A stretch of 64,000 nt of DNA from Cymbidium sinense (lineage: Eukaryota; Streptophyta; Magnoliopsida; Asparagales; Orchidaceae), in assembly GCA_021442155.1 (NCBI GenBank), contig CM038232.1, positions 65,577,555-65,641,554 on the forward strand. The letters run 5' to 3'. The notes under the pieces are model-generated. The model was given only the letters and a program-made list of their open reading frames with translations. It was not told the DNA's origin and ran no database searches. A program made the translations under genes and the position numbers. The stretch's first letter is position 1. Each line of letters starts with the position of its first letter. Of this stretch, positions 1 through 13,212 are shown one piece after another.

Positions 1-2115
1 ATACTTAGTAAGACATATCACACAAAGCCTTAACACACACATTAGAACTAAGCATCGCTTCTAGTTCTATGTTAGGATGGTGTATGTGTGATGTATATTT
101 TGTTTTGTGATGTAATATTTTAGATTAGATGTTAGGGAGTATATTTCATAGATTGGATGTTAGGATGCTCCTAGCCTAATCATGTTTTCTGCATGGGATC
201 ATGCTTGAGGGGTTGATTTAAAATAAATATAAATGCTCTTATTGTAGGTTGCTTAAACCACAAAGCATAATCCAACTTGGGATAGGTGGGCTTGGTTACT
301 TATGTGTAGGGTGCTAATTCCAAAATATATAATTGCTTGGGATTGTATGTATGTTTAGCTAACATCTATTTTACAGGTGTAGTTAGATTTACTTTTCCCA
401 TATAAATATAATTTTGCAATAGAAATTAGGATTAGTGCTATGGGGGATTAGGATGAGTAGTGGCTATAAGGCATTATCTTGGGATGCCCTGTGATCCCAT
501 TGAAGCAAACACATCCAAATCAAAGAAAGAACCAATAAAATAAAGGAAGGAAGACAAGGATACATGAAGAATGAAGATCCCCATAGCATGTATTAATTCT
601 AATTATAATTATTATTTCATATTTCAGGTTGTATAAGGGTAGAGTCGGCTACCCACCTTTTCTCTTTTCGGGATGTACGGTGAAACATGATCGCACCATC
701 CTCTTATTCTTTTGCATTTGATTATAAATTATTCGATGATTTATTTAACTTGTACATTAGAAATGACAAACCTTTATTAGTTTCTTAATTATTGAGGCTT
801 TAATGTGTGGCCTGAATGCGGTAGGCTCTTAGGATAAAAGTAATTATTCTACCCAACTAATAACTCATAATTAAAAGTTTAGAAAACTCATAACCTCATC
901 ATAAAGCCTAGGCTTTAAATAATATAATTAAAAGATTTAGCAATACATTAGCTGAATGTTGTATTTCTCATATCATGCATCTTCTATCACTCTTGCAAAA
1001 TGAGGGCCTCTATCCTTACACTATAGCAACCGCTTGACTCATGAAAGCAACCCGTGATGACGAAGCTTCACCCTCTCTCTTTTGATTTACACAATAATCT
1101 ATTTCATCATGCATTTAGGAATAAAGAAATCTTAAAGCCTTTGTCTAAAATATTGAGTCCAAAAATAAAATAAAATTTGAAAAGATTTTTGCACTTGTAA
1201 ATTAAGTCAAATGCTCATATTATTCATGCTCTAGTCTCTTAGGGAGTGGGTTTAGGACTTTAGTCTCTTTCAAATTAAATAACAAGCCTAACCATCTTGT
1301 AAATTCATAAAACTAGATTACATGGATTTAAAGCATAAGAGGTGTTAGCTGGTGGCCACCCCAAGTGGTTATAAGCCCAGAAGTCAGACGGGTTTACACT
1401 TTCTTGTGGAGATAAACCCTTATGTCCACTTTTCACTTAGATTTAGGTCATGCTTTAGCTTGTACTAAAGTTTCATAGATTTAGGATTTGAGATAGCTAT
1501 TTCCTTCAAGCTACAAGCATAAATCCTCACCTCTTATGCATTTTCATAACCTTGTGTTGGCGGATTATAAGCCCTAGCAATCTAATAAAAATCCCACTCA
1601 AATAAATAAAATCTCTTCATTTTCAAATACATAAAGCCCAATTATTGGATTGATTGGAATGCTCACAAGGCCTCCTAGTATCATGAGCATTTTCTACTTC
1701 CTTCCTTTGGATTCCAAAAATAAGTCATCTACTTGGTCTCTCCCGCTTGACTTTCCAAACATAACTAACTCTTTGATAGTCTAACCTTGAAATCTTTGGA
1801 GATAATAATTGTTTACTTTAATCGAGAGTATTCTTAGGGAATCTCATTCCCTAGGATGTAATTAACTATAGAGGCTTGCCTCCTTAGGAAACTTAAAAAC
1901 TCGGCTTAATATAAACCCTGGTTTATCTTCTTATATAAAGTAGAGAAAAAATCTCTAGTATATTCGAAGACCCATCATGCCTTAAGAGTCCTTATTAGGT
2001 GATTAGGTCCATTATAAGGTGATATCCCCATCTTTTGAGATAGTACATCAAACCTCAATCGTACTCGATCACTTCAAAAAGTATCCCCTACGATCTACGT
2101 GGTGTCCACCCCACT
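1..2115 (+). mobile_element. LTR-derived unit a, 5'-truncated by the window edge
   Basis: This is the 3' part of an LTR-like unit, matching 34,830-36,905 and more distantly the LTR at 27,600-29,250. It carries the GGGTAG/CTACCC hairpin segment near 636-652 and ends in the GATCACTTCAA...GGTGTCC segment that lies about 100 bp before the primer binding site in the element at 29 kb. No primer binding site follows here. Orientation is inferred from that related element. Confidence 0.65.
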
Positions 2116-5045
2116 TTCAAAAATAAACATCCCAAACATGTACTCATCAAATTTCACTCCCATGTATTTTTATATTAGAATTTAGATAAAGTTTTATGTC
2201 ATAAGTTTAAATAATTGAATGAGACAAAACACAATCACTTGTATGATTTTCATCCTTATAATTGTATATACATTCATATGTATTTAAAATAGCAAGTATA
2301 TAGTCTGAACATCTCGAGAATACAAGGCTTTAAGTAGCCCCAAGGAGGTCAATTGATTACCTCACTTCCTTGGTTTAAATAATAGAACGTACTTGCTTAT
2401 GTCTTTTATACATGTGTATGTATACTTAATTAGAGAATGGAATCTACTTTTCCACTTAAGTATCATATATATTCATGATCATTTATGTGTGCAAAAATAT
2501 GTTGCATGTATAGATGCATTAAGGGCTGAATCATATGCATGCCATAAGTAATGGAAAGAAATGGTTCGACATTTGCTATATGATAGTAATTCAATTATAT
2601 TAATCTTAAGATGCCTTTTATATTGAATAGAATTACTTAAGGTTCACCTAAAATTAGGATTAATAAGAAAATTCTTAATAAGCCATTCACTAAAGAGAAC
2701 CAAGTCATCAAAATATACTTTAGAAAATGGCTTAAAGTAGGGATGAATGAGGGTAATCCTCTTCCCTCCCTTTATAACACTTAGATGTTAAGTGTAAATC
2801 AAATGAAATCAAGTAAAACATAAATTAAAATTCACAAATCAATTAAACAACTTGAAATGAAACAAACTTTTATGTTAAATTAAATCCTACCACACTTAGA
2901 AAAGCATAACTCTAATGCTTAGTTAAGACATACTACATAAAGACTTAGCACACACATTAGAATTAAATCACCACTTCTAGCTCTAACTTAGGGCTGTGTA
3001 TGTTATGATGTACATTTTTTTGTGATGTAATATTTTAGACTGGATGTTCGGGTGAATGTTTCGTAGATTGGATGTTAGGCCACTCTTAGTTTAATCATAT
3101 CTTCTACAAATGATTATACCTAAGGGGTTGCTTAAAAATAAATATAAATGCAATCTTTGCAGGTTGCCTAAACCTCTAAGCATAGTCCAAGCTAGGACAG
3201 GTGGGTTTGGCTACCCATATGTGGGGTGCTAAGTCCAAATTATAAAGATAACTGCTTAAGATTGTATGTGTGTTTAGCTAACCTCTATTTTGCAGGTATA
3301 GTTAGATTTACTTTTCCCATATGAAATGTAATTTTGTAATATGAATTAAGATTAGTGTTATGGGGATTAAGATGAGCAGTGGCCAAAAGACTTTATCCTG
3401 GGGCTCCCTATGATGCCTTTGAAGTAAATACAACTAAATCAAAGAAGAAGTAAATCAAATCCAAGGAGAAATAATGAAGACATGAAGACGGAAGAGTGAA
3501 GAATGAAGACCCACATAACATGTATTTAATTCTAAATGGTAATTATTCTTTCAGATTTTGAGTTGTATAAGGGTAGAGCTTGGCTACCCACCTTTTCTCT
3601 TTTCGGGATGTATGGTAGTACCCGACCGTACCAGCCTCTTATTCTTTTATAGTAGTTTATAAAAAATTTGATTATTGATTTGTTTAGCTTATGCATCAAG
3701 ATTGCATCTTTTTCACAGTTTCTTTATGATTGATATTTTAATGTGTGGTCTGGATACGGTAGGCTCTTTGGATAAAATAAATTTTATATCCAACTAGCCA
3801 CTCATAATTAAAGTTTTAAATAAATCATAATCTCACCATAAAGTCTAGGCTATAACCAAGATAATTAAAAGATTTAGCAACCCCCTTAGTTGTATGTTGT
3901 ATGTCTCACATCATGCATGAATCTTCTATCACTCTTGCTAAAAATGAGGGCCTCCATTTCAACACTTTAAAGACCGCTTGACCTATGAGAGAAATCCCTT
4001 ATGATGGAGCTTCACCCTCTCTCTTTTAATTTAGCCAGTAATCTATTTCATCATGCATTTAAGCATAAAAAATTCTAAAGCCTTTATCTAAAATATTGAA
4101 TCAAAATGACATAAAATTTGAAAAGATTTTGCACTTGTGGATTAAGTCATATACTCATACCACTCATCCTCTAGTCTCTTAGGGAGAGGGTCTAGGACTT
4201 TAGTCTCTTTCAAATTAAGTAACAAGCCTAACCATCTTGCAATTTCATAAGACTTGACCACATGATTTTAGAGCGTAGGAGGTGTTAGCTGGCGGCCACT
4301 CCAGGCGGTTATAAGTCCAGAAGTCGGACGAGTTTATCCTCTTATGTGGAGATGGACCCTTATATCCACCTTTTGTTTAGATTTAAGTCACGATTTAGCT
4401 TGTATTAAAGCTCCTTAGATTTAGGATCTGAGGTAGCTGTTTCCTTCGGACTACAAGCATAAACCCTCACCTTATACGAATTTCCACAACCTTGTGTTGG
4501 CGGATTATAATCCCTAGCAATCTAATGAAATTTTAACTTAAATAAATAAATTTCTTCACTTAAAAATACATAAAGCCCAACCATAAGATAGATTGGAATG
4601 CTCACTAGGCTTTCTAGTATCATGAGCATTTCTTACTTATTTCCTTTGGCTTCTAAAAATAAGTCTTCTATTTAGTCTCTCCCACTTGATTTTCTAAACA
4701 TAAACAATTCATTGATAATCTAACCTCGAAGTCTTTGGAGATAATAATTGTCTACTTTAATCTAGAGTATTCTTAGGGAATCCCATTCTCGAGGATGTAA
4801 TTAACTATGGATGCTTGCCTCCATAGGGGACTTAATAAGCCGGCTTAATATAAACTCTGCTTTATTTACCCATGTAAACTGGGGGAAAAATCTCTAGTAT
4901 ATTCAAAGAGCCATCATACCTTAGGAGTCTTTATTAGGTGATTAGGTCTATTGTCTATCTCTTTAGATAGTACATCATATCTCAATGTCATACCTGATCA
5001 CTTCAATAAATACCCCCTATGATCTGCATGGTATCCCCCAACATC
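2116..5045 (+). mobile_element. LTR-derived unit b
   Basis: This is a second head-to-tail copy of the same family, about 2.9 kb long. It contains a GAACATCTCGAG...AAGTAGCCCCAAGG subrepeat near 2,308, the LTR mid-segment near 2,920 and the hairpin segment near 3,570. It ends with the same GATCACTTCAA...GGTATCC segment. No primer binding site, gag or pol sequence separates it from its neighbours. It matches 36,906-39,830. Confidence 0.65.
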
Positions 5046-8000
5046 TAAAAATAAACACCATAAATTAAATCTGTGATTGTTTCAGATAATTAAATGTATT
5101 TTATTAATTTTCCCTTTATGTGTTTAAAAGCATAAAGTCATTAAGAAATTTATGGTTGACCCATTGGTGTGAGAAAATTGTAAGAGTACTTAACTTAGAT
5201 TCTTTCATTCTTTAATCTAATTAACTCTTAAACATGAGCTTAATTGCGTTAGGTCCCTCTAAGTGCATTGCAAATTTTAAATTCTCATAAGCATATCATA
5301 TGAGGCTCATGATTAAGTAAATAATTAAATTAAAGAAGATTAGGGAAGGATAATTAAATTGATTGCTTAATGACTTGAACTTAATCAATCCATAAAATCT
5401 CTTAATCACTTTCCTTAAACACATTAAGTCACTAATGTGGGATGGGGCAATCATTAAATGTCATTTCTCCTTTTTAGGTTTTGATAATTCAAACACCAAA
5501 AATCAAATTTCATAAAAGCTTTGGTTAATTTTAAAGAATTTTATTTGATTTGATTATCCTTAGGAGTTAATATGATTGAATGTATTATGTGGCAATATTT
5601 AGTCATTCCTTTCAATGATTATGAATTTGCATGTCATTTGGTTCATACATTCATGGTTTTTTTAAAGGAGTCAAAAGAATATGATTATATCTACATTGCA
5701 TGTGTTGGATTAATAAATATTATATGGTCTCACTATTATCACTAATAAATCTCAAATTATTTTCAAAGTTATAAATTAATGATGAGAATCCAAGTTAATG
5801 CTCGCTATGAATACTCAATACAATTAACATCTAAACATGGTAAAGAATTATTTTATTTTCATGATTCATGTATATGTTTATATATGTTTGGAATTAGTAA
5901 GTATATAGTTTGGACATCCTGGGAACACGAGGTTTTAAGTATCCCCAAGGAGGTCTTAGATAATTTAATTTCCTTGGTTTAATAATGGCACGTACTTGCT
6001 CCATATCATTCATGTGTATGCATGTGTTAGAAGTTGGATAGAACTTTACTTTACATGAATAAAAGATTTGCCCTTACATAAAAAGTTCCCATGCTTATGT
6101 ATATATCCACATGTACTTAAGCTTGACAGTATACAGTATGAACATCTCAGGAACATAAGGCTTTAAGTAGCCCCAAAGAGGTCTTAGATAATCTCACTTC
6201 CCTAGTTTAACAACGGCACGTACTTGCTTAAATCTTTAATACATGTGTATATATGTTTAACTAAGGGATGAAATCTTTCTTTCCTACCAAAATACACATA
6301 TTAAGAATCATCGAGTGTGCAAAAATATAAAAGTATGTTGTATGTATAAATAAGTATGTTAACTTAAATATCATGAGTAATAAAAATAAAGAGATGTGTA
6401 TGCTATTGATGATGAAAAGGAATGATGAAATGTTATCCATGTCATAGTGATTCAATTTTATCAATTCTAAGATATCTTTCATGTTTGACAGAGATTCTTT
6501 AAGATTAGCCCGAACTTAAGTTTAATAAAAATATTTAATAAGTCGTTCATTAAAAAACCAAAATCATAACAACACATTTTTAGAAAAAAACTTAGGATAG
6601 GGATGAAGGAGGTCAAACCTCTTTACTCTCTTTATAATAATTAGATATTAAGTAGGCATCAAGTGAAATAAAAAAAATGTAAATTAAAATCAACTAATTC
6701 TTTTAATGATTTGAAGAGAAACCTCCCTTAAAGTGTAATTTGAACATTTGAAACTTTTGGCAATCATACATATAAAGCTTAGTCAAACACATATCACACC
6801 AAATCTTAGCACACACATTATAATATTAAATCACCACTTCTAACTCTAGGTTAGAATGGTGTATGTTGTGGTGTTATATTTTATTTTATGATGTAATATT
6901 TTAGACTAGATGTTAGGGTTGTTTATGTGTAGCCTACATGTTAGTTTGTTAATAGCCGAATAATATTTTTTGCAGGGGATTATGCTGAAAGGGCCACTAA
7001 AATAATAAATAAATATAAATATTCTTACTTGCAGGTTGCTTATGCCCCTAAGCATAATCTAATTAGGATAGGTGGGCTTGGTTACTCATATGTAGGGTGC
7101 TAAGTCCAAACATATGAAATATAACTGCTTGGTTTGTATGTTTGTTTAGCTAACATTTATTTTGTAGGTGTATCTATATTTTATTTTTTTATAAACATGT
7201 ACTTTTTGTAATAAAAATTTGAATTAGTGCTATGGAGTTTAGGATGAGCAGTGGCTAGAAGGAAAAGACTTGGGCGGCCCTATGAAGCTTGGAGCAAATT
7301 GTTCCAAAAAGAAGGAAAGAAAGACAAAGAATGAAGACCCCCATAACATTCATTGTAATTGTAATATTCTTTTGTAATCCGAGTTATATTATGGTAGAGC
7401 TCGGCTACCTAATTTCTTTTCTGGGTGTATGTCTGTACCCGGCCGCACAGGCCTTTTATTCTTTTATGAGAAGTCAAATATTTGATTTTTATGTTTAGTT
7501 TCTGCAATAGAAATGGCATATTTTTTATAAGTTTTTTAAATTATGATGATTTGATGTGTGACCTCGATACAGTAGGTTATTTAGAATAAAATTAAATTTT
7601 CTATCTTCATTAAATAACTCATGCCTAAATTTTAATACAACTCATAACCTCACCTTAAAGTCTAGGTTCATAATCAAGATAAATGAAATATTTAGCAACC
7701 CCTTAGGTGAATGTTGTATGTTCTCACATCATTCATATCATCTTGTTGCACTCTTGAATAGGGAGGGTCTCCATTATTGCACGATAAGGGATATGCTTGT
7801 CCTTTGAGGGTGATCCCTTGTAGTGGAGAACACTTCCTCCCACTAATTTAGCCCATAACCTTATATCATCATACATGTAAGCATAATTGTCCCAAGCCTT
7901 AAGCCAAAATGAATGTGTCAAAAATGGTGTAAAAGATTATAAATTTTACATTAGTTTAAGTCATATTTCCATGTCAGTCATGATCTTGTCTCTTAGGGAG

Positions 8001-8840
8001 TGAGTTTAGGATTCTAGCTTCCTTCCTAATTAAATAATAGTTTAAGCTATCTTGCATTTACATAAAACTGACGTACATGATCTTAAAGCATGGGATGTGT
8101 TAGCTGGCGACCACTCCAAGCGGTTGTAAGCCCAAAAGAGTCATGATGGGTTTATCCTCTCTTATAAAGGTAAACTACTATGTCCCATTTTCCGATAGAC
8201 TTAGGTCATGCTTTTAGCTTGTGCTAAAGCATCCTAGATTTAGGTTCTAAGGCTACTTATTTCCTTCACACTATGAGTATAAGTCCACACATCTTAGGCA
8301 TTTCCATAATCTTGTGTTAATAGATTATAAGCCCTAGTATTCTAATAAAAATTCCAACTTATACTAAAATAAATTCTCTCTTTCAAATATGTAAAGCCTC
8401 GCTATAGGGTAGACCAAAGCACTCACTACGCATGAGTGCTCCCTACTTATCCTCTTTTAGAATCCGTAAATAAGTCTTTTTACTTAAACTCTCTCACTTG
8501 ACTTTCATAATACCCAATCCCGTGATAGTCTAGCTTTGAAATCTTTTGGGATATTTATTTATGACTTTTATTGAGAGTATTCTTAGAAAATTCCTATTTC
8601 CTAAGATGTAATTAACTATGGAAGCTTGCTTCCATGTGAAACTAAAGAACCCGACAAAAAATAATATACGAAGACCCATCTGCTTTAAGAGTCCTTATTA
8701 GGTTATTAAGTCTATTATAGGGTGATGTTTACATCTTTTGAGATGGTATATTATACCTTAATGTCATACCCGATCATTTCAATAAGTACCTCCTGAGATT
8801 TGTATGGTGTCCTTATGTCTCCAAATTAATACACCACATT
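5046..8840 (+). mobile_element. LTR-derived unit c (uninterrupted copy)
   Basis: The third head-to-tail unit is about 3.8 kb. It starts farther upstream in the LTR than unit b, with a segment that also occurs near 26,150 and 32,940. It holds two GAACATCTC-type subrepeats (about 5,915 and 6,140) and a diverged hairpin segment near 7,390. The counterpart at 39,831-50,525 is split by a LINE and has only one of the two subrepeats. Confidence 0.65.
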
Positions 8841-9617
8841 GGCTAACTTAATTCAAGACATATGCCGTTACTTTTTAGCTAGCTTTAGGTGCCCTAAGAC
8901 CATAGGACTTATCTTAAGTTACCCTAAACTTTCTCTTGAACCCACCTCATAGTACAAAGAAGTTTCGTCAATTTATTTTACTTCTAACCAAATCAGAATT
9001 GAACAAAATATCAGTGAATCTAATTTATATTTTTATTGATTTACTAGGTTTTGACAATTACTTTATGTGATCACAATCCATTTTATTGTCACTTGAGATC
9101 ATCATGGACATAAAGTTGTTGATCATAGTCAAATCATGTTTGACCATGAAAATTTCATTCATCATAAAAAGTTAAAATGAATTACAATCAAATCTAAAAG
9201 TTTTGACTTTGCTTTTATAAGATCCTAATAGCTTATAGGTTTTCTTAGGACATACTTAAACTTAACCCATCTTAGCATTGGGAAAACCTTGGTTAACCAT
9301 AGGGTTCAAATGATTGGCCTTAAGTCAATTTGAAAAATTCAATTCAAATCAAATTTACCATTTTTAAAGAGCCTATTGTACTTGATTATTAGTAATAATA
9401 AAATAATATTCATAATCATATATTAGTTATATAGTATAAAAGCCAATATTGATTTTTTATTTTAATTTTTTCATATAACTTTTCATAAATTGTTTTTAAT
9501 ATTGTACTAACCCTTAGAAAAATTACTTGGTTAAAAACCTCACTTAATCAATTTCTTAACATCTTTTAGATATCAATTAAAAGATAATTCCACTATTTCA
9601 TTAGAAGAACCATTTTT

Positions 9618-9620
<3 letters not shown>
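8841..9620. repeat. Non-coding tail of the duplicated block
   Basis: This AT-rich sequence has no coding signature. It is nearly identical to 50,525-51,310, so it belongs to the duplication. I found no LTR, primer binding site or protein similarity in it. Confidence 0.6.

Positions 9621-9678
<58 letters not shown>
9621..9678. repeat. (AT)n microsatellite
   Basis: An uninterrupted AT dinucleotide tract of about 56 bp. The equivalent place in the second copy (51,311-52,070) has two such tracts separated by 635 bp of other sequence. Confidence 0.97.
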
Positions 9679-9680
<2 letters not shown>

Positions 9681-10055
9681 TATATTATTACCTCCACTCT
9701 TCACTCGTGTTAGGGTCTATTTGGAGTGATATGAAAATGTAATGATGGAGAATGTTGTAGAAGAAGCTACCAATTAAGAAGTTGTGGTGGCTATTACAAT
9801 TTTTTATTTTAAAAATGTCAGATTGTAGCTTTCTTGTAGCCACTGCACTCTATCAAGTCAGGTTAAAAAAATACAACTTTACCACTATAGCATCTACAAA
9901 ACATAGCCAAAATGTAGTTTCTTTATTGCCATCTGCAATGCAGTTCTAACCACACTAGGGGCAAAATGTTGCCCCAAATTCAACCTCAAAAAGATCTTCA
10001 CCGACTATCAATATACTTTGAATGTCTACTAACCTACTCAACATCAAGCGAAACA
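9679..10055. repeat. 3' flank of (AT)n, shared with 52,071-52,385
   Basis: This non-coding segment beginning near GTGTTAGGGTCTATTTGG matches 52,080-52,385 closely and marks the end of the collinear block. After it the two copies diverge into unrelated sequence until the CCT pseudogene. No gene is seen. Confidence 0.7.
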
Positions 10056-10430
10056 TTTATGAGATTATGTTTCAATTATTTTTAAATGTTTCTGCAAAAT
10101 GATTCATTTGTTATGAGTTTATGAGATTTGAACGTCGTTTTAATAATTTTGTTTGTCATGTTAGCAATTTTTCTCTAGGAATTTTAAGAGGTAAGTTTTA
10201 TATATTCATTTATTATCATTATTTTGTTAAGCTTTGGAAGAATTTAATGCTTGTTCTCCATCTACTTATTGCATTTTCTTTTCAGTGTAGAAGATTTGGA
10301 TTCTCTCCAATTTTATGATAAGTGTATAGATCAAGGCAATATTTTTTTTTCATTTAATGTATAGTCACGTGTTTATCGACTTCTTCTCTATTCTTTTAGT
10401 TTCTTATAGTGTTTATTATAGGAATGGGTT
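10056..10430 (+). repeat. Dispersed repeat piece (third copy of the 15-16.5 kb family)
   Basis: This stretch is similar to the reverse complement of 15,535-15,830 and of 16,256-16,510. The 65-codon frame at 10,121-10,318 and the frame at 16,288-16,473 on the minus strand encode similar peptides only because the DNA is repeated. I do not consider them genes. Family unknown. Confidence 0.7.
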
Positions 10431-10670
10431 TTCTCTGCTCAGTGGAGCTTCTAGAGGATGCCTAATGCCAAAGACTTAGGTTTTGAGATCTCCTTTCTTC
10501 CCCTCTTAATGGTGGACGGAAATCACCATTAATGGTGATTGGAGGTGCGGTGGTTGGCCGGATTTTGTCAAAATTCAGTGGTCTATTTACTGTAGACCAC
10601 CTCAGTGCCAGCTAAGTCAAGAATGTGGAGATGCATGAGGGGATCTAATGGTATTTTGGCAATTTTTTGA

Positions 10671-10673
<3 letters not shown>

Positions 10674-10719
<46 letters not shown>
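10674..10719. repeat. (CT)n microsatellite
   Basis: A 46-bp CT dinucleotide tract. The 240 bp before it (10,431-10,673) has no recognisable gene. Confidence 0.97.
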
Positions 10720-10722
<3 letters not shown>

Positions 10723-10734
10723 TTCACCTATCCA

Positions 10735-11874
10735 CAAAAGTTGAAGTTCAACTCTTGCATTAGGGTTTAGGTTGCCAAATCCAATTTGGACTTAGATTTT
10801 GAATTGGGTCAACTCATGTTGACCCAAATAAGTTAGATTAGGTTTAAGTAACCCTAATTGACTCATTGGCTTTGGATTTAATTTTTAATTATATCCAATT
10901 GATCATTTCATTCCTATAAATTTAATTAATTTGATTTGAGTTGATTTTGAAATGATTTAAGCTCATTTTGACCCACTTTGACCAAAGTTGGTCAAATTGA
11001 GTTCTCATAGCCTAATTGGTCATGTTGGGCTTGGATTATGCTTCAATTATGTTTGATTAATTTTTATAGTTGGATTAAGTTTAAATTTGACTCAAGTTTG
11101 ACTAAGGTTTGACAAACTTTGACCAAAATTTATTAAGTTGATTTGTGTGATTCAATTTTTATTATATTTCAATTATTTAAAATAATTATTTAATTCAAAT
11201 TTGGTCACCAAATTTGACTTGGTTAATTAATTGTAATCAATGAATCAATTGACCAATCATCATAGAAAATTTGATAGTTTGGTTCACTAATTTGGGTTGG
11301 ATTGAAGGTTAGCTCAAAGGTCCTTTAGGTCACTTTCAAGTCAAGTAATTAGTCAAATAATTGGTTTTGAATTGAGTTTTGTTGAGTTTAGATATTGGTT
11401 TGGGATTTTTATAGATTTGGATTTACAATTGATTTAGTTTTTGGCATTTGGACATTTGGGTTCAAAATGGGTTAGTTAGTTGAATTGATGTTGGTTTTGA
11501 TTTGGAGAGATTGGGCTAAGTCCAAGGGATTAAATCATAGGCTTAGGTTTATATTATGTTGGGTTTGATCATGGGTTTTAATCATTTGGTTTGGGATTTG
11601 AATATGAATTGAGATTTAATTAGTATTGGTTTAATTGAATTTGAGGTTTGGTTTTTTTGCATTGATTTGAAGTTGACCTTGGACTTAAAGTAAGTGCAAA
11701 TTATGGGTTAGGCCATAGGGTAGGGTAGGTATCCTTAGTCCTAAGGCATAACCTAAGCCTAAAGCAACCCCTCCTAAGTCTTCTAAGCTCGAGTTAATTG
11801 TTCACTTAGTCACTGTAAGTGTCCTATGATTAAAGAGAATCTAGTGTCTAGAGGACTCCTAGATCTGAGATGGA

Positions 11875-11878
<4 letters not shown>
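10735..11878 (-). mobile_element. Reversed 5'-LTR fragment
   Basis: Read on the minus strand, this segment resembles the start of the large LTR at 20,489. It shares the AGATCTAGGA-like start, the repeated CTTAGG/CCTAAG stretch around 11,730-11,870 and then a long run rich in TTGACC and GGTCAA words. It is truncated to about 1.15 kb and has no coding content. The opposite orientation to the other LTR units shows that it is a separate insertion or an inverted piece. Confidence 0.65.

Positions 11879-11906
<28 letters not shown>
11879..11906. repeat. (TA)n microsatellite
   Basis: A 28-bp TA tract directly at the outer end of the reversed LTR fragment. It may mark the target, since related insertions here also lie beside AT tracts. 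Confidence 0.95.
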
Positions 11907-11909
<3 letters not shown>

Positions 11910-12008
11910 GGATGTTGTAATTTTTTTTGGCATGATGTTAGAAGATCAAGAACTATATTTTCAAAGGTTAGCTATTTAAGTTTGATTTATTGTGAATATT
12001 TTTAATAA

Positions 12009-12225
12009 AGGCGATTTACATACATAACACTTAAATTTTGATATTTATAAAACAATGCTTTTCCAATGTGTAAAAGGTGTTTCATTTTAAAAAAATAATG
12101 ATGCTATTTTTTATATAATATTAAATATTTTGGTGTTATTTATTTAATATGAAAGCTTAGGCATTAGACATGTAAATATATAAGAATTGTGTGTTATGCA
12201 TGTAAACTTCCCTTTTATTAAAGGG
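12009..12225. mobile_element. Candidate MITE with terminal inverted repeats
   Basis: The left end reads TTTACATACATAACAC and the right end, reverse-complemented, reads TTTACATGCATAACACAC, giving inverted ends of about 16-18 bp around 215 bp of AT-rich non-coding DNA. A related sequence at 18,488-18,590 repeats the same end followed by CTTAAATTTTGATATTTAT. The target duplication is unclear and the superfamily unassigned. Confidence 0.5.
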
Positions 12226-13200
12226 ATAGTAAAAGTTAATGGTTTTCAACTCGTTACTTTTGCATTTGGAAAATGTGATGGTAGCTTAATTATGAAGATG
12301 GCAATGAAACATGTTATATTGTATGAATGTCAGAACTCAACAAAAAAAAAAAATCATATTCTTTAGTTTGCTCAGTTAGAAGTAGTTACCTCAACTTGAT
12401 CGAAGAATTCATATTAGCAATCCTATGTTGTTTTGTCCAAGAGGATCTTATAGACTTGAGATAATGTATTTAGCATAAAAAATGCAAATAATAAATTATT
12501 TAGCCACACTGTGCCGCTAAAACAATCCTTCCACATGGATATATGTTAGTTCATTTGGCGAGAAGATGGCTTGGCACCACGACTTTGATAAGCAATCTGC
12601 TACCATGATCTGCAGTTTAAAGCAAAAGATCTTCCCTCCCCATGACTTCTAACCACCTAGAGGCAGGAGAAATGGTTATGGGGTGGATAATCGCCCTATT
12701 AGTGGAAAGAACTCTATAAAAAAGAGGAAAAAATTGCTTCAACCTCTTATTCTTCCACTTTCCTCTCCACTTGGACTATTCTCTCTGATTCTTCTAGCAA
12801 TTCTTGCTTCCGGGAACTTGTGCTCGCTACAATATCGATTCTCGATCTTACAAAAGCCATCCCTTGCCTACTAAAGGTAAAAGATTCATTGTAATTACAC
12901 TTTCTTGCATTCTTTTACCTCATTTTTCTCTCTGCTTGAGTTTTTATAAAAGAACCTCCACCATTGAACTTAGTTCCAGCACAAGAAGAAAAGAAACCTC
13001 CCCCATTGATTTTAGAACCGTGACAAGATAGATAACACTGAGATACGAGAACTTAGCACTACTAAAATGTTACTTAGTACAAATTTTAATAAAAAATTCA
13101 CTAAATTTTGTAAGAACCCAACTCGCAGAGCCGCAACACTAAAATTCCAGCGTTGAGGTGCCATGCTCTCGGAAAATATAGGCCGCATGTGATGAGTGTA
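12226..13200. other. Intergenic segment with promoter-like motif, no gene
   Basis: No coding region is supported here. A TATA-like CTATAAAAAAGAGG at about 12,713-12,726, followed by pyrimidine-rich sequence, looks like the promoter part of a retroelement LTR or a leader, but I cannot define ends (TG...CA), a primer site or a family. The overlapping 63-75 codon frames (12,683-13,206) have no similarity I recognise. Confidence 0.3.
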
Positions 13201-13212
13201 TGGCAATCTGTA

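Larger units (their letters stand above)
1..10055. repeat. Segmental duplication, copy 1 (LTR-array block)
   Basis: This block is collinear with 34,830-52,385 at an offset of about 34,830 for its first 5.8 kb, and partly with 55,240-57,785. Recognisable landmarks recur in order: the CTTAGTAAGACATA start, a GGGTAG hairpin segment, a GAGTCCTTATTAGGTGATTAGG segment and the terminal (AT)n tract with its 3' flank. Unlike the other copies it has no LINE, so it gives the pre-insertion state. No open frame exceeds about 75 codons and none resembles a protein family; I see no gene in it. Confidence 0.85.

Noticed and set aside
5779..5982. 67-codon plus-strand frame, with a relative at 57,686-57,898
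   Set aside because: The frame lies in LTR-derived repeat and continues into unrelated LINE sequence in the second case; no conserved protein.
10121..10318. 65-codon frame similar to one at 16,288-16,473 (minus)
   Set aside because: Similarity reflects a dispersed DNA repeat; the frames end differently and have no known domain.
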